Positions 25,267 through 37,539 of a stretch of DNA of 64,000 nucleotides are shown piece after piece (within the stretch, counting starts at the first letter, position 1; the number at the start of each line of letters is the position of its first letter). A model generated the notes under the pieces. It was not told the origin of the DNA. It saw only the letters and a program-made list of their open reading frames with translations, and did no database searches. This stretch comes from Nemophila menziesii (lineage: Eukaryota > Streptophyta > Magnoliopsida > Boraginales > Hydrophyllaceae): contig JARWIR010000010.1 of NCBI GenBank assembly GCA_029959085.1, forward strand, positions 10,189,001 to 10,253,000, in the 5' to 3' direction. A program made the position numbers and the translations under genes.

Positions 25267-26079
25267 ACTTTTTACTAATTAAGAATATTTGATATACTAA
25301 ATATTCTTCTATAATCTACGTATATATATGTATTATTTGAAATTATATTATTTAATCGTTAAATCTTAAATCTCATAATTGTCCTACTATGCGTATATCT
25401 ATAATGAAATAAAATATAAAAAAAATACTAATTGACTAATCATTTATGATACGGAGTTTCACAATGGATAGTTACCAAATATATAAAATCGAGTTGCTAA
25501 AATATTGTAGATGATTGTCATATATATATATATATAGGGTTGCCATGATTAGTGATGATAGTTAATGATTTTTTTTGTCAAAATTAAATAGAATATTATT
25601 TAATGTCATCTCCCGGCCTTCCATGCTAAAATACATTGTCAAAGACGATGTCGCGGTAGTTGTTGAACAAAAAACATCCTCACAAATTTGATAAACACGC
25701 ATAACTTAAAATTTTTCCAGAACACACAAAGTTTTTTTAGGGTTTAATGTATAAGGCATTTGATAATGCGGAAAATGCCCATCGTTGTTTATCATAAAGG
25801 GTTTATTTTGGCATTGTCAGGGGGTTCGCATCGACAAATGATTAGGCTGAATTTGGTTTATCATAAAATGTTTCATTATGGGTAGTCGCATAGCGTCATC
25901 ATTGGTTTCAGATTAATTGTTAGAAAAAAGTCTTAAAGTTAGATTGTGTTTCTAGCATTAGAGCAACTAATTTGAAGATTTAACTTGTCATTAATATCAC
26001 TTAGTAATTAATTTATAAATGTGGTTTAGTTGTAATGATTATGCTCGATTATTGCAAAAAATGAATTTGGGTACTATAA

Positions 26080-29000
26080 AATAGGACCTAGTGTATCGTT
26101 GAAACACTCCTGGAACATTATGGGACATTCCATAAATGAAGCTTTAATGAGTTTATTTACTGATAATACTTTTCCTGGAGAGTTAAATATGGTTGATATT
26201 ACGTTGGTTCCAAAGATGAAAACCCCAATATTGGCCAAAGACTATGAACCAATTATTTGTTGTAATGAGATATACAAGATAATCACAAATATATTTTCAA
26301 ACAGATTAAAAAGGGTGCTACAATCTCTTATCTCAAATAGTTAATAAGCTTTTTTATGGAAGAAGCATATTTGAGAATATACTTGTTGCACAAGATATAG
26401 TAAAGGTTTACAGAATATTAAGAATATCTCATAGGTGGATACTGAAACTTAATATTATGAAGGCTTTATGATTCACTTAACTGGGAATCTGTTACCGAAA
26501 CAGTAATAGCAATAAGGTTTCCTAAGAAATTTATTTCTTGAATTAAGATGTTTATGACTATCAATCAAACTCAATTTTGATCAAATTTAAGTCATCATGG
26601 ATATTTCCTAATGACCCAAGGATTGAGACAACGTGATACTCTATTACCGTAAATGTTTGTTATTTGCATATCAATGCTCACACATATTCGACGTACTCAA
26701 ATTAAGTTTAAATGACTTCCAAAATGTAGGAAAATTAAGATCAATCAGATACGCATATTCAAAAGAGATCAAAGATGTTCATAAAGGTGCCTGGTATGAA
26801 TTTGGTGATTCTAAAAGAAATATTTATTATGGAGAATAAAACTCAAGGGTAAAACATAATATAGTAAGAATTTTTAACATAAAAGATTTGGCATTACCTA
26901 ATAAATACTTCAGATTTAATTATATAACATAAGATTACATTTCAAGGATTGTGCGCCATTTCTCAGCAAATTTACATCTAGAATGTGAAGTTGTACTTCC
27001 AAGTGGTTGAATTATGGTGATAAGCTACATTTAATTTAATATGCTATAAGTAGTTTAATAGTTTATTAATGTGAAGTTTTTTCTCTTTCACAAAGTGTGA
27101 TCAAAATGTTAACATGTAGAACAAGATATTTCTTGTGGAAGGGTACAAACAACTAAAAGGGGATGAAAAGATTGAACCGAATTATGTATGGTTACCAAAT
27201 AATAAAGGAGGCTTGGGATATATTTTCAAAAAAGAAAGAAAGTCATTTTGGAAAAATGTTGAGCATGCTGCTTCTCAAGAAAATCAATTTAATCTAAGTC
27301 GTTGGATGAAATTTTACTTAAAACGAAGTAATTTTGGAAAGGATTCCTCATAGAGATGAAGAAAAGTTCTCAATGAGACCTTTTTCCTATCAATTCTTAT
27401 AACATTTTCAAATAATAGAAAGTAAAAGGTTACGTGAAGGTATAAACATATAAGTGTTTATCATTATGCCAGGTGGATATCTAGTCATCTATGGTCATCC
27501 TGTACGGTGGTCGGAACAATGTAATGAATGGGAAAATCTTCAAACAGTAGCTAATTTATTATACTATTAAGTAATTTTTGTATACGTGTACACTTGATTA
27601 TGGTAAAAGCTTAATGATGATTCATGTCTTCCAAATAAAAATAAATTTGGCCTTGAACAGTGCGATCCATCTAAGGACCCATGTCTTGCTTTAAAATTTG
27701 AATTCATCTATTGTGCCAAATTAGATGGTTAATTGAAAATTAAGTCTAAATCTGCAATGCATGTACTATAAGTCAAGACAATGTGGGAGAGTACAAGTTC
27801 GTTTAAGGGTGAATATTGTATATGTGTTATTTCAAGTAGCCAGAAAAACATATTTTTTAGAAACTGCAGTGTACACATTATGGATCAAAAGTAATTGAAG
27901 AATATATGATATGATATTTAAGTTTGATAAATATATAACCATGGAAATAGATTTAAACTTTAGAGATCATGGAGGTTCGTTCATTGAGAGAAACTCTCAA
28001 AAAATGTGAAATCCACTTTAAAAAGGAATGAGGTTGCCTCGTATACCTCAAATCCTTACCGAGTGCTTGATTATGGTAAAAGCTTAATGATGATTCATGT
28101 CTTCTAAATAAAAATAAATTTGTCCTTGAACTGTGCGATCCATCTGAGGACCCATGTCTTGCTTTAAATTTTGAGTTCATCTTTTGTGCCAAAGTAGATG
28201 GTTAATTGAAAATTAAGTCTAAATTTGCAATACATGTACTATAAGTCAAGACAATATGGGAGAGTACAAGTTCGTTTAAGGGTGAATATGGTGTTGGTGT
28301 TATTTCAAGTAGTCGGAAAACAAATTTTTAGAAACTGTAGTGTTCACATTATGGATCTAAAGTAATTAAAGAATATATGATGTGATATTTAAGTTCGATA
28401 AATATATAACCATGGAAATAGATTTAAACTTTAGAGATCATGGAGGTTCGTTCATTGAGAGAAACTCTCAAAAAATGTGAAATCCATTATTTCTTTAAAA
28501 AGGAATGAGGTTGCCTCGTATACCTCAAAATTGATATCCTTACCGAGTGAGTGGAAAACTGAGGTGTTAAATAATAAGTATTATTTGTTTAAAAATACTT
28601 GTCGGATCAAATTGATATGAATTATTTGATGCTACAATCGCTTTACCTCAAAAAATAAATAAGTTTTTGTTCATGGAAAAAGCATATCTAAGAATATACT
28701 TGTTACATAAGATATAGTAAATGGTTACAGAATACTAATAATGTCTCATAGATGGAAACCTAAACTTGATATTATGAAGCCTTTATGATTCACTTAGTTG
28801 GGAATTCACTATCAAAACATTAATAGCAAAGAGGTTTCTTATATAATTTGTTTATTGAATTAAGATGTGTATGACGATCACACTCAATTTTGATCAAATG
28901 AATTCTTCTTGGATATTCCCTGGGACCCAAGGATTGAGACAATGTGATACTCTAACACCATATATGTTTGTTATTTACATAGTAGCTCTAACATAGATTC

Positions 29001-29480
29001 TATGTACTCCGTGTAATATGGATAGTCAGTTTCAATGACATCCAAAATGTAGAAAATTAAGATCAATTACTTTATGATTATTAATATGCATGCACATTCA
29101 AAAGAGTCTAAATATATTCATAAAGATGTCTGGTCTGAATTCTGGTGATGCTAAATGAAATATATTTTATGGAAAATGCAACTCAAGGGTAAAACATAAT
29201 ATAGTGAGAATTATTAACATAAAACGTACTTAAGATTGAATCATACAAAATAATATTAAGTTTCAAGGATTGTGCCCCACTTCTCAATGAATGGTCATCT
29301 AAAATATGAAGTTGGACTTCTAAATGGTTTTATTTTGGTGATAGGCTACGATTCATCAAATATGTTTTGAGTAGTTTTACCGTGTATTGGTGTGGAGTTT
29401 TCTCTCTTCCAAAAACTGTTATTATAAATGTAACAAATAGAACAAGAGCTTTCTTCTGGAATGGCACTAGCAACTACAAG
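26080..29480 (+). pseudogene. Decayed L1-type LINE reverse transcriptase, unit D
   Basis: The least decayed copy. 26099-26344 reads DITLVPKMKTPILAKDYEPI followed by CCNEIYKIITNIFSNRLKRV. 26633-26839 and 27135-27353 remain open for 68 and 72 residues, the latter with the thumb-like YKQLKGDEKIEPNYVWLPNN and GGLGYIF. A second RT copy is at 28660-29480, ending with SRTRAFFWNGT-like sequence near 29430-29470. Still frameshifted and interrupted. Confidence 0.75.
27593..28538 (+). repeat. 473 bp tandem duplication private to unit D
   Basis: CTTGATTATGGTAAAAGC starts at both 27593 and 28066 and the following ~470 bp run in parallel. Units A-C have a single copy of this stretch, so the duplication occurred after the array formed. 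Confidence 0.8.
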
Positions 29481-29489
29481 GGGGTGTCA

Positions 29490-29850
29490 CTAAAATTTGA
29501 TCGAATTATTGGGCCTTCTGATTCGCCGCAAGTTAATCCTCCTCTTATTTGCGGTTCCACCACCAACTCTACCTAGATTCTCTAATCCATCTCCAGTGGA
29601 TGTCCATGCAAGCCGGATGCATTTATATTTTATGCATTTCGAAGGTAGTGGTCCATCTAGTTGGATTTTCAAAACAAAACGTTTGTTTGATTACCAGCGG
29701 ATTTCTAGTGATCAACGTCTTCTCATATGTTCTTTAATAATTAATAAATTATATTTCTTTAATACTTGGAAAATACATTTTTTAAATATTTATAAAAGAC
29801 ATGTTTTTAATACATTGTTTATTTTCATGCCTTCTGCTAAGTGATTAATT
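29490..29850 (+). pseudogene. Ty3/gypsy gag fragment
   Basis: A frame at 29497-29844 contains HFEGSGPSSWIFKTKRLFDY and QRISSDQRL, which fits the plant gypsy gag signature (F-D/E-G-x-x-P-x-x-W-x-x-x-x-x-x-F, then a downstream DQRLL). No protease or RT follows. It joins LINE sequence on the left and AT-rich sequence on the right. Confidence 0.55.
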
Positions 29851-30837
29851 ATTACATATTACATAACACAAATCACTTCAAAAGTGAAAGCTATCATGCT
29901 CACAAAACTATCATCTCATCTCAAATCTAGACATCTTAAATAGTTGGATTCATTTCACATTAGTCCCATCTCTATCACTAACCACATATTTATCAACATT
30001 TTTCTCCAAATAATTTGGGATCTCATCCCAACGTCATATAGTCCCATTGTCACAATAACAAAGAATGGTGCTACAAAACAGAACATAAAAGCAACCATTA
30101 CATGATAGATATGCATAACATTACCGTTTATTAATTCATTAATTCTTTTACCTTCCATCATAGGACATAGCCGTCTGCATAGTTGGGGTCCTTGAATTAG
30201 CATGATACAACCTTAAGAAAATTACAAAGGTATCATAATAATAATAATAAACATAAGGATGTGGAGGTTAAACAAAATCAAGCAAACCTTGTAATGAGAA
30301 TAGGAGGGCTGGATCGCAAATCCGAAATAAAAAACTACTCCTCCCTCCCTGGTAAAAAAACATCCCAAAGCTTAGGCCTTTAATTTTTATTCTTGGATTT
30401 CTAACTAAGTGTGACATATAAGATAACATAAAGAGTGATAAACCTCAAGTAGAATTTTATACCTATAGCTAATGTTTTGCAATGAAAATTGAGTGAATAT
30501 AGATGTACCATATATCACGATCCGGGATAGGATACTTGAATTCATACATATGACTATTTAATATTTATAAGCTAAGAAATTATAATTCGGAAAAATGAAG
30601 TTTCAATAAAGTTATTCACACTGCTCCAGCAATCTCCATACTAATCGTTGGCTCTCAAAGCAAGATTTCATTCTCAACTCTCTAAATACATATAAAAATT
30701 AATCTTCACAGGCCCGAAAATTCAAAATTAAACACCAAACTTAATTATTGCATATTAGTTTTACATGTTTAGTCATTCTGTAAGCAAATATCTGCTCAAT
30801 AAACATGTAAATATACAAATTTGTGGGGATCTAAATG
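29851..30837. other. AT-rich spacer, no recognisable gene
   Basis: An 82-codon minus-strand frame at 29955-30203 has no recognisable family and poor coding character. CTCCTCCCTCCCTGG at 30345-30360 recalls the CTCCCTCCG end of mariner-like MITEs, but no partner end is visible. Confidence 0.4.
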
Positions 30838-31967
30838 CAAAACTTAATATTTTTTTTTTTTTGGTCAGCAAGCCCAGCCAATTTTTATATCATTAAGACC
30901 AACCATCCATTACAAGACCCGTTATAGAGGGCCCAACATTACATTTCTTACGGTCCATTGGACCTAGACATAATACGACAAAACAAATACTTCGAACTAC
31001 TTACACCTTAGCAAGTACAAAGTAAATCTATTCATGCCCTAATTTCTCTCTCTTCACTTCATCGTCTCCATCGAACTGCCTCTTCTGCAATCTTCTCTTC
31101 ACCGTAAACCTTAAGTTTTACAAGGTTTTCAATCAGGTAATCCACAATTTTGTCATGAATTTCCTCCTCGCTTAGATAGATTTTGTTAAACACTCTGTTG
31201 TTTCTTTCTAACCAGATTGAGTGTACAGCTATCGGAAGAATCATTCGAGCAACATCATCTTTCAAAGTTTTCATCTTACACCGTGATAGATCTGCTATAA
31301 TGGTGTCCCAGTCAGCTGATTTGCATTTAATACCAGCTTTTATACGGCATTTCTTCCATATTCGATTCGTAAATGAGCAGTTCCAGAACAGATGGTTCTT
31401 GTCCTCACTCATTAATCCACAGAACTCACACGTCGTATTTGAGATAAGTCCCCAATTCATTAGTCTTTGTTTTGTAGCAAGTTTATCAATGTGGGTAAGC
31501 CAATATATAATTTTATATTTGGGTAGACTCTTGTTCTTCCAAATAATTTTGGACCAGCTATTAACTGTTCCTTTTTGTCTTATGTGATTATACACCTCTG
31601 ATGTAACAAAATTGCCCTTCTTCGTACAGGTACACTTTATAACATCTTCAGCTTCTGTAAGAGTAATGTTCTTGACCCAATCCTTCATAAAACTCATCAT
31701 TGGTGGCCATTTCCATCTGCCATTACAATAAAATTGGGAAAATTTACTATTCTCATAGTAACCAGAGGCAAAGTTACTGTTCTTCACCTCAAACAGGTTT
31801 GTGTGATTAGGTAGCCAGTAATCCCACCAAATTGATATATTTTTGCCATTACCCACACTGTATTTGATAAGATTCTTAGCAATATCTCTACTTTTCAGAA
31901 TCTTCCTCCAACCCCAAGAACAATCCATTGGAATGTTCACCTGCCAGAAAGACAAAACTTAATATTT
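30838..31967 (-). mobile_element. 5'-truncated LINE insertion with 15 bp target duplication
   Basis: The direct repeat CAAAACTTAATATTT flanks the insert at 30838-30852 and 31953-31967. A poly(T) run at 30850-30862 is the poly(A) tail of the minus-strand element. Between them is the 3' part of a LINE second ORF. This is the classic product of target-primed reverse transcription with 5' truncation. Perfect target duplications and an uninterrupted 298-residue frame show it is far younger than the array LINEs. Confidence 0.92.
31059..31955 (-). pseudogene. LINE ORF2 C-terminal region (zf-RVT)
   Basis: 298-residue frame without stops, entering from the truncation point at ~31952. The N-terminal third has SWGWRKILKSRDIAKNLIKY and the GNGKNISIWWDYWLP motif that follows RT in plant L1 elements. 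The middle has WKNKSLPKYKIIYWLTHIDK and the zinc-binding region CEFCGLMSEDKNHLFWNC (C-x2-C-x8-H-x4-C). The end has SIWLERNNRVFN and a basic tail. In the family this region is the zf-RVT domain after the polymerase, thought to assist nucleic-acid binding. Endonuclease and RT are missing, so no activity is expected. Confidence 0.88.
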
Positions 31968-33600
31968 ATATAGTAATTAGAATTTTTCATATGATTGCTT
32001 TTCGAAATTCTCTATGATTTGATCATAAAGAAGTTCTATATTCTCGAAATTTGATTTTCCACATGAACTATGAAAGTCAAATGATATATAATAATAAACT
32101 CTTTTCGTAATTGATTCTGCAAATAATGCAGTCGAGGTTTCCTATATTATCCGAAAATTAAGTCCCTATATTATGCAAAATTTGAACTAAGGATTCTATA
32201 TTCTCAAATGATACATATTTGCAATGATAAATTAAGTATGAACGTTTCATAAACTAATTTCATAATTTAGTTTTCCAAAATTGTACTTTAAGTACCTATA
32301 TATGCAAATATTGTACCATACTGAACATCGATAGAAAAAGAATAGCAAAAGAAAATTAATTGTGTGCACTAGAGCAACCTAACCCAAATCATCAATCCAA
32401 ATATTGACCAATAATTAACACATATCATCAATATAAATCTAAACCAACTAATAATTAACCAAAATTAAAAACATAAATATTGACAATTGTACAAATTTAC
32501 TTACAGGATCGGTTTATGGGGCTTCGATCATCCTTAGAGCCCAAGAGGCTTCAACACCTTTTTGTTATATATATTGAATACCATATACGCTTTAGTGTGC
32601 AGCAGATTGTTTAACATGTGAAGAGAGAAAATTGGATGAGTCGGTGGAATAGGTAGATGAGAATTAAAGACAATTACAAGAAAGTAATAAAAGGGGTGTG
32701 TTTTCCCAAAAAAAAAACTCAGAAAAAAAGAAAATACGAAGATGAGAATATAAATTACAATATACATACAAAAGATATATGTTCCATATCATGTACAACA
32801 AGATCTACATGTATACCATATATACAGAATTTGCAAATATTTTATACCATAGTGGAAGCAGTAATTAAGTTCATAGAAAGTTATTTTGTATTTTGAAACT
32901 TTCTAACGGGGAAAGGAAAACAATAATTAATTAGTTAGTTCTAACATTGACTTTGCATTTCTCTAATCTAACACTGCTTTAAATATTTCGGATTAACAAT
33001 AACCTATTAATCATGTTCCAATATCTTAATCAATATAATCTACTTATTGTATACATCCTGATAGCTTACTATACACGACTGTATAAATTTTACATGGAAA
33101 TGGTGTACCCTATTATTAGATAAGTTTTTAAATTTCATATTAAAAGGTATTTAAATGTTAATATCACGACTTCTAGTATAATAAATAGTTATAATTATGT
33201 ATCATACTTATACTATTCTTTATAGACTTTTATCGGTATGAATGCAGCATTTTTATGTGAAATATAAATCATAGTTTTATTTTTAAATGAACCTAACCTA
33301 TGTACCACATCAATGGTTACGGTAGACATCCTATTTATTCATCTATCAACTATCATGAACAATAACAAATCTTTAAAGTTATTATGGTTACTAAAACTAA
33401 GCATTGCAAATAGAACATTCTAAATAAAAACTACACAATTAAGAATTTGAAAATAATAAGATATTGATTTATGTATAATTTTCCAGTTGACCTATAATTT
33501 TTATTTTTAACCATCACTGACATAACATATTATTAAAAAGTAATGAGAACGGTTGAAAATGACAACAATAAATTAATTTTTTCTAAAAAAACAAAAAAAA
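31968..33600. other. AT-rich spacer, no recognisable gene
   Basis: Only short low-complexity frames, for example around 32534-32896. I see no terminal repeats or RNAs. Confidence 0.5.
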
Positions 33601-33605
33601 CTCAC

Positions 33606-33880
33606 TTTAGTTGAAATGTAATGGCCAACGATCTGATATACAAACAAATTGAAAATACCACTTGTATTGGAGATCTGGCTGATGATGAAAATTTATAGAG
33701 AGAAGAAGCTGATAGAGTTATCATTGCAAATACATTGGGTCTAAGAAAAAAGAGATAGGGTAATTGAATTAATATGTGATAAATAAAAATAGAAGGAGGC
33801 GGAGGTGGAGAGAGGAAGAGGCTAGGGTTTTGTGTAGGAACGATTGAATAATGTTGAAGCAAAAGATATTATTTATAAGA
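33606..33880 (-). promoter_or_regulatory. Minus-strand core promoter and 5' leader with telo-box
   Basis: On the minus strand: TATAAAT (33877-33871), then ~45 bp downstream AAACCCTAG (33830-33822), a telo-box common in leaders of plant translation-related genes, then a pyrimidine-rich leader (CTCTTCCTCTCTCCACC) and GATCGTTGGCCATTACATTT. It ends at a donor-like CTAAA|GTGAGT (exon end 33606). The GATCGTTGG block is shared with the leader-like flank of array units (near 2850-2880), so this looks like a dispersed relative of the unit promoter. No coding exon follows. Confidence 0.45.
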
Positions 33881-34179
33881 GACATCAAGGAGGGTTGATC
33901 TCGTGCCATGTGCAATGCATCTGTCCGCCTCATCAAAACATAACCTTTTTTTTGGGTAAGACTTCCATCAGGATGGTCCAATATTTACATAAAAGCTGTT
34001 GATTATTATAACAAAATACATGTCATTAGATTAATCAATTAGTTACTTTTATAAGTTTAAAACATGGGGTATGTGTATAAATATAATTGGTGTAGAATCA
34101 TCCAATTGGATGGTATACTTTTTCCTTTTTGTTACCATTTTATTTCAAAATAAAATAACATACACATTTATATATTATT

Positions 34180-34590
34180 GTTTTTGAAAATAAGATTAAG
34201 TTTCAAGGTTTGTTCCCCACTTCTCAATAAATTGACTTTTAGAATTTAAAGTTGGACTTCCAAATTACTTTGTTTCGGTGTTAGACTAGAATTAATTAAA
34301 TATATTATGAGTAGTTTTGAAGTTTATTATTAGTGTGGAGTTTTATCTCTTCCACAAAGTGTGATTAAAATGGTAACAAGTAGAACAAGAGTTTTCTTGT
34401 GTATCACGAGATAATATATGTTTACCACATGATAATATATATGTTATCTCGTGTTCTACTTGTTACCATTCTAATCAACTATAATGGGGTGAAAAAAATA
34501 TCACGAGATAATATATGTTTACCACATAATAAAGGAGGTTTGGGAATTTACATTTTCAATATTGTCCTGGGGAACATAAAAATAGACTAG
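34180..34590 (+). pseudogene. LINE remnant with inverted duplication
   Basis: GTGTGGAGTTTTATCTCTTC and GGTAACAAGTAGAACAAG match the thumb region of the array LINEs (near 29390-29460). Part of it is repeated in inverted orientation at 34444-34469, giving a hairpin, and repeated again in direct orientation at 34475-34580 and 35063-35300. Confidence 0.6.
34370..34469. repeat. Bipartite inverted repeat (hairpin)
   Basis: The outer arm ATGGTAACAAGTAGAAC (34370-34386) pairs perfectly with GTTCTACTTGTTACCAT (34453-34469). The inner arm CACGAGATAA (34405-34414) pairs with TTATCTCGTG (34444-34453). It probably formed when a short LINE segment was duplicated in inverted orientation. Confidence 0.85.
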
Positions 34591-34599
34591 TTTTATTTT

Positions 34600-35050
34600 T
34601 ACTTTTAATACCACCACGCTGGCCAACACTTTTTACCCACATACTACTGGCTAGTTTTTCTTCTATAAATAGTGATGTTCTTCTTCATTTTACACACAAC
34701 TTTACAAAATAAACCACCAGCAAAAATATTCTTCTTCTTCACTTCTGTTCTTGAGCGAAACATATACAGATTCCAAATCTTCGTTTGTGAATGTACACGA
34801 GAGTAGGTAGTAGTGTTTAAACCTTGGTGAACGTTCGGAAATACAGTGTAGCATCTCGGCTGTCCCGAAATCCGTTCTTAAGGCAGTGGCTCCTCCACGA
34901 CACTACAGTTCAGTTATCATCTTCACTAATCAGGTTCGTCATTTACTTTCATTTTTTAACACTTCTGTCTTTATTATTTCTTTTCGTAATTAGTAGTTAA
35001 AGCTTATTTTCACACCTATTTAAATACTATTACAATAGCGCTTTAATTTT
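34600..35050 (+). promoter_or_regulatory. Promoter/leader-like island between LINE fragments
   Basis: TATAAATAG at 34664-34672 is followed by a CA/CT-rich leader (TTCTTCTTCTTCAC near 34730) and a GC-richer stretch to 34930. It ends at a donor-like CAG|GTTCGT (34932 region). No ATG-led frame of note follows. It may be part of an LTR or a transplanted host promoter. The flanking LINE segments are direct repeats (34330-34560, 35063-35300). Confidence 0.3.
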
Positions 35051-35054
35051 TACC

Positions 35055-36130
35055 AACAAATTAGTGTGGAGTTTTATCTCTTCCACAAAGTATGATTAGA
35101 ATGGTAACAAGTAGAACACGAGCTTTCTTGTGTAAGGGTATAATCAACTATAATGGGGTGAAAAAAAATAACATGAGATAATGTATGTTTACGACATATT
35201 AAAAGAGGATTTGGAATTTATATTATCAATATATTGTAGTCATTTTAAAATAATGTCAGTTTTGTTGCTTCGCAAGAAAATTAGTTTAATCTAAGTGGTT
35301 GAATGAAATCTTACTTAAAAGAAAAATATTTTTGGAAAGTACCAATATCAAGATTTCTAATAGAGATTAAGTAAAGCTCTCAAGATGTTGCATATCAGTT
35401 CATTGAACATTATCCAAATAATTGAAAGATAAAGATTACATGAAGGTAAAAGCAGATATATGTTAAACAATAAAAAGAATGGGGAGATTTTCAGTCAGTA
35501 GCTAAATTATTATGCTATTAAGTAATTGTTGTAGATGAGAACAATTTCATTTAGAAAAAGCTTAATGATGATTCATGTCTTTAAAATAAAAATAAACTTG
35601 TCCTTGAGTTGTGCAATCCATCTAACGACCCATTTGTTGCTTTATAATTTCCAATTCATCTATTGTGCCAACTTAGATGATAAATTAAAAATTAAGACTA
35701 AATTTTCAATTGCAGGTACTATAATTCAAGACAATGTGGGACAAGTACAAGTTCGTCTAAGGGAGAATACAGTGTAGGTGCTATTCCAAAATGGCCAGAA
35801 AACACTTTTTTTGCAACCACGGTGTAAAAATTATGGATCAAAAGTAATTAAAGAATATATGATATGATATTTAGGTTTGATGAAGATATCACCATGGAAA
35901 TAGATTTAAACTTCAGAAATTATGTAGGTTTGTTGAGAGAAAAGCTCAAAAAAGAAGAAAAACATTTTTTCTTGAAAAATGAATGAGGTTGATTGGTATA
36001 CCTCAAAATTGATATTCTTACCGAGAGAGTGGAAAGCTAAGGTGTTAAGCAAATATTATTCGTTTACAATACTGGTAGGGTCAAAGTGAGATATATTATT
36101 TAGGACATAAGTTGTTTTCTTATTTTGTTT
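35055..36130 (+). pseudogene. Dispersed LINE remnant related to the array LINE
   Basis: Collinear with the thumb-to-tail part of units A-D (FLCKG-like near 35125, ATGATTCATGTCTTTAAAA near 35568, tail near 35880-36070). It is interrupted by many stops; the 80-codon frame at 35535-35777 is in a non-family frame. Confidence 0.6.
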
Positions 36131-37530
36131 ATCTAGGATGGCTCGATATGTCATACCTTGTAAGTATTAATGTTTTTGGATGTTGAAATATTAATAGTAA
36201 ATTGGCTAAGCAAACTAAAAAATGAAAAATTATGTTATTGTGTCGTTTGAAATCATATTTTTTTATATTCGTTGGAAAAACACATAGTTTGAAAGCATTG
36301 CTAACTATTTAGTAATAACTACCTCTTGCATCAAATATTCGTTAACCATGTGCTAACAGGTTTCTAAATTTGCTTATTATGAAGTTGAAATCTATATTCC
36401 AAAATTGAAAATCATTGGTTTCTTATATGCTATTTTCGAATTGTGAGAATAGATTACAAAGAGTAAGAAAGACTAGATTCATGAATAAATCCAATAAAAA
36501 ATATATGTTAGCTTATCTTAATTGACGAAGAGAAGAATATATTAATAAGTAGGAGTCAATTTATGGGGGCTTACACTGTTGTAGCAATGATGAGACTGAA
36601 TTTTTAATTATATATCATGTGATTCTCATTAGTATAATTAAGTTTGATTATGATAGTATACATAATATTTATCTTGTATTACTTGACTTACGTTTACAAG
36701 GTGTTGGTGGATATTCTTACATCTACAACCACTATGCTGGGTTGGCATGGTAATAAGAAAGTTTCTCACAAAATAACTTCTTGGAAGTATGCTGACTTTC
36801 TGTGAAAATGTTATATTTTGAATTGTTAGGAGAATACCCTCTATAAAGTGTATTACACCATGATAACAATCAAGAAACATTGTGAATAGTTTGAGATTGT
36901 TTATATATCTTTAAACTATCCTATGAACGATAAGGATATCGAATTCATGAACAAGGATGCTTGAGGATGCTTGACGTTTGATGTTTACTCATGATGATGG
37001 ACTCAACATTCCTTCTGTCATTTGGTAATCCTTACAAAATGAATACTCATATATACTAGGAACTCAATTGTTTGTTATTTAAGTCAACTCCTAATTTGAC
37101 AAAAATTGATGCTACAGAGATATAACTTTATTCTGACACCACAACACTAGAAAACTACTTGTTATTGATTGTAACTTAAGGGTTTTTGAAATATGAGAAT
37201 ATCGACGACAACACTTGCTAAGAGGATATACCGAACCTCTACGCCACAAATTTGCATTCAAAATAACCCAATATATGAATTAAAAAAATGTGAAAAAGAA
37301 AAAAAAAGTGATAAAATATATTTTATGAAAAAGTGATATATCTAATGTTTTTATACTTTCTAGACTAATGTTGTCACACAAGTATAAGATAAGGAATTCA
37401 AAATATTATGTTTGGGACAACAAGGGACTAATTTGTCAAATTATACACAAATAAGTGATCAAATAAATTATTTACCGAAAAACATAAGACTATAGTAGTT
37501 TGTTTCTAGAAAGTCAAATGTTTGATATGT
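36131..37530. other. AT-rich spacer, no recognisable gene
   Basis: Short frames only, including an 80-codon minus-strand frame at 36638-36880 that I cannot assign. Confidence 0.45.
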
Positions 37531-37539
37531 GCATACCAT

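Larger units (their letters stand above)
25267..29490. repeat. Array unit D, partial
   Basis: Begins with the same landmark and left flank, then LINE remnant. It has no ankyrin exon and no leader-like flank and ends in the LINE thumb region, where a gypsy gag fragment begins. A private 473 bp tandem duplication lies inside (27593-28538). Confidence 0.8.

Noticed and set aside
30340..30375. Stowaway-type end (CTCCTCCCTCCCTGG).
   Set aside because: No partner terminus or TA duplication within a reasonable distance.
31183..31587. 134-codon plus-strand frame.
   Set aside because: It is the antisense of the LINE zf-RVT region, whose minus-strand frame has clear motifs.
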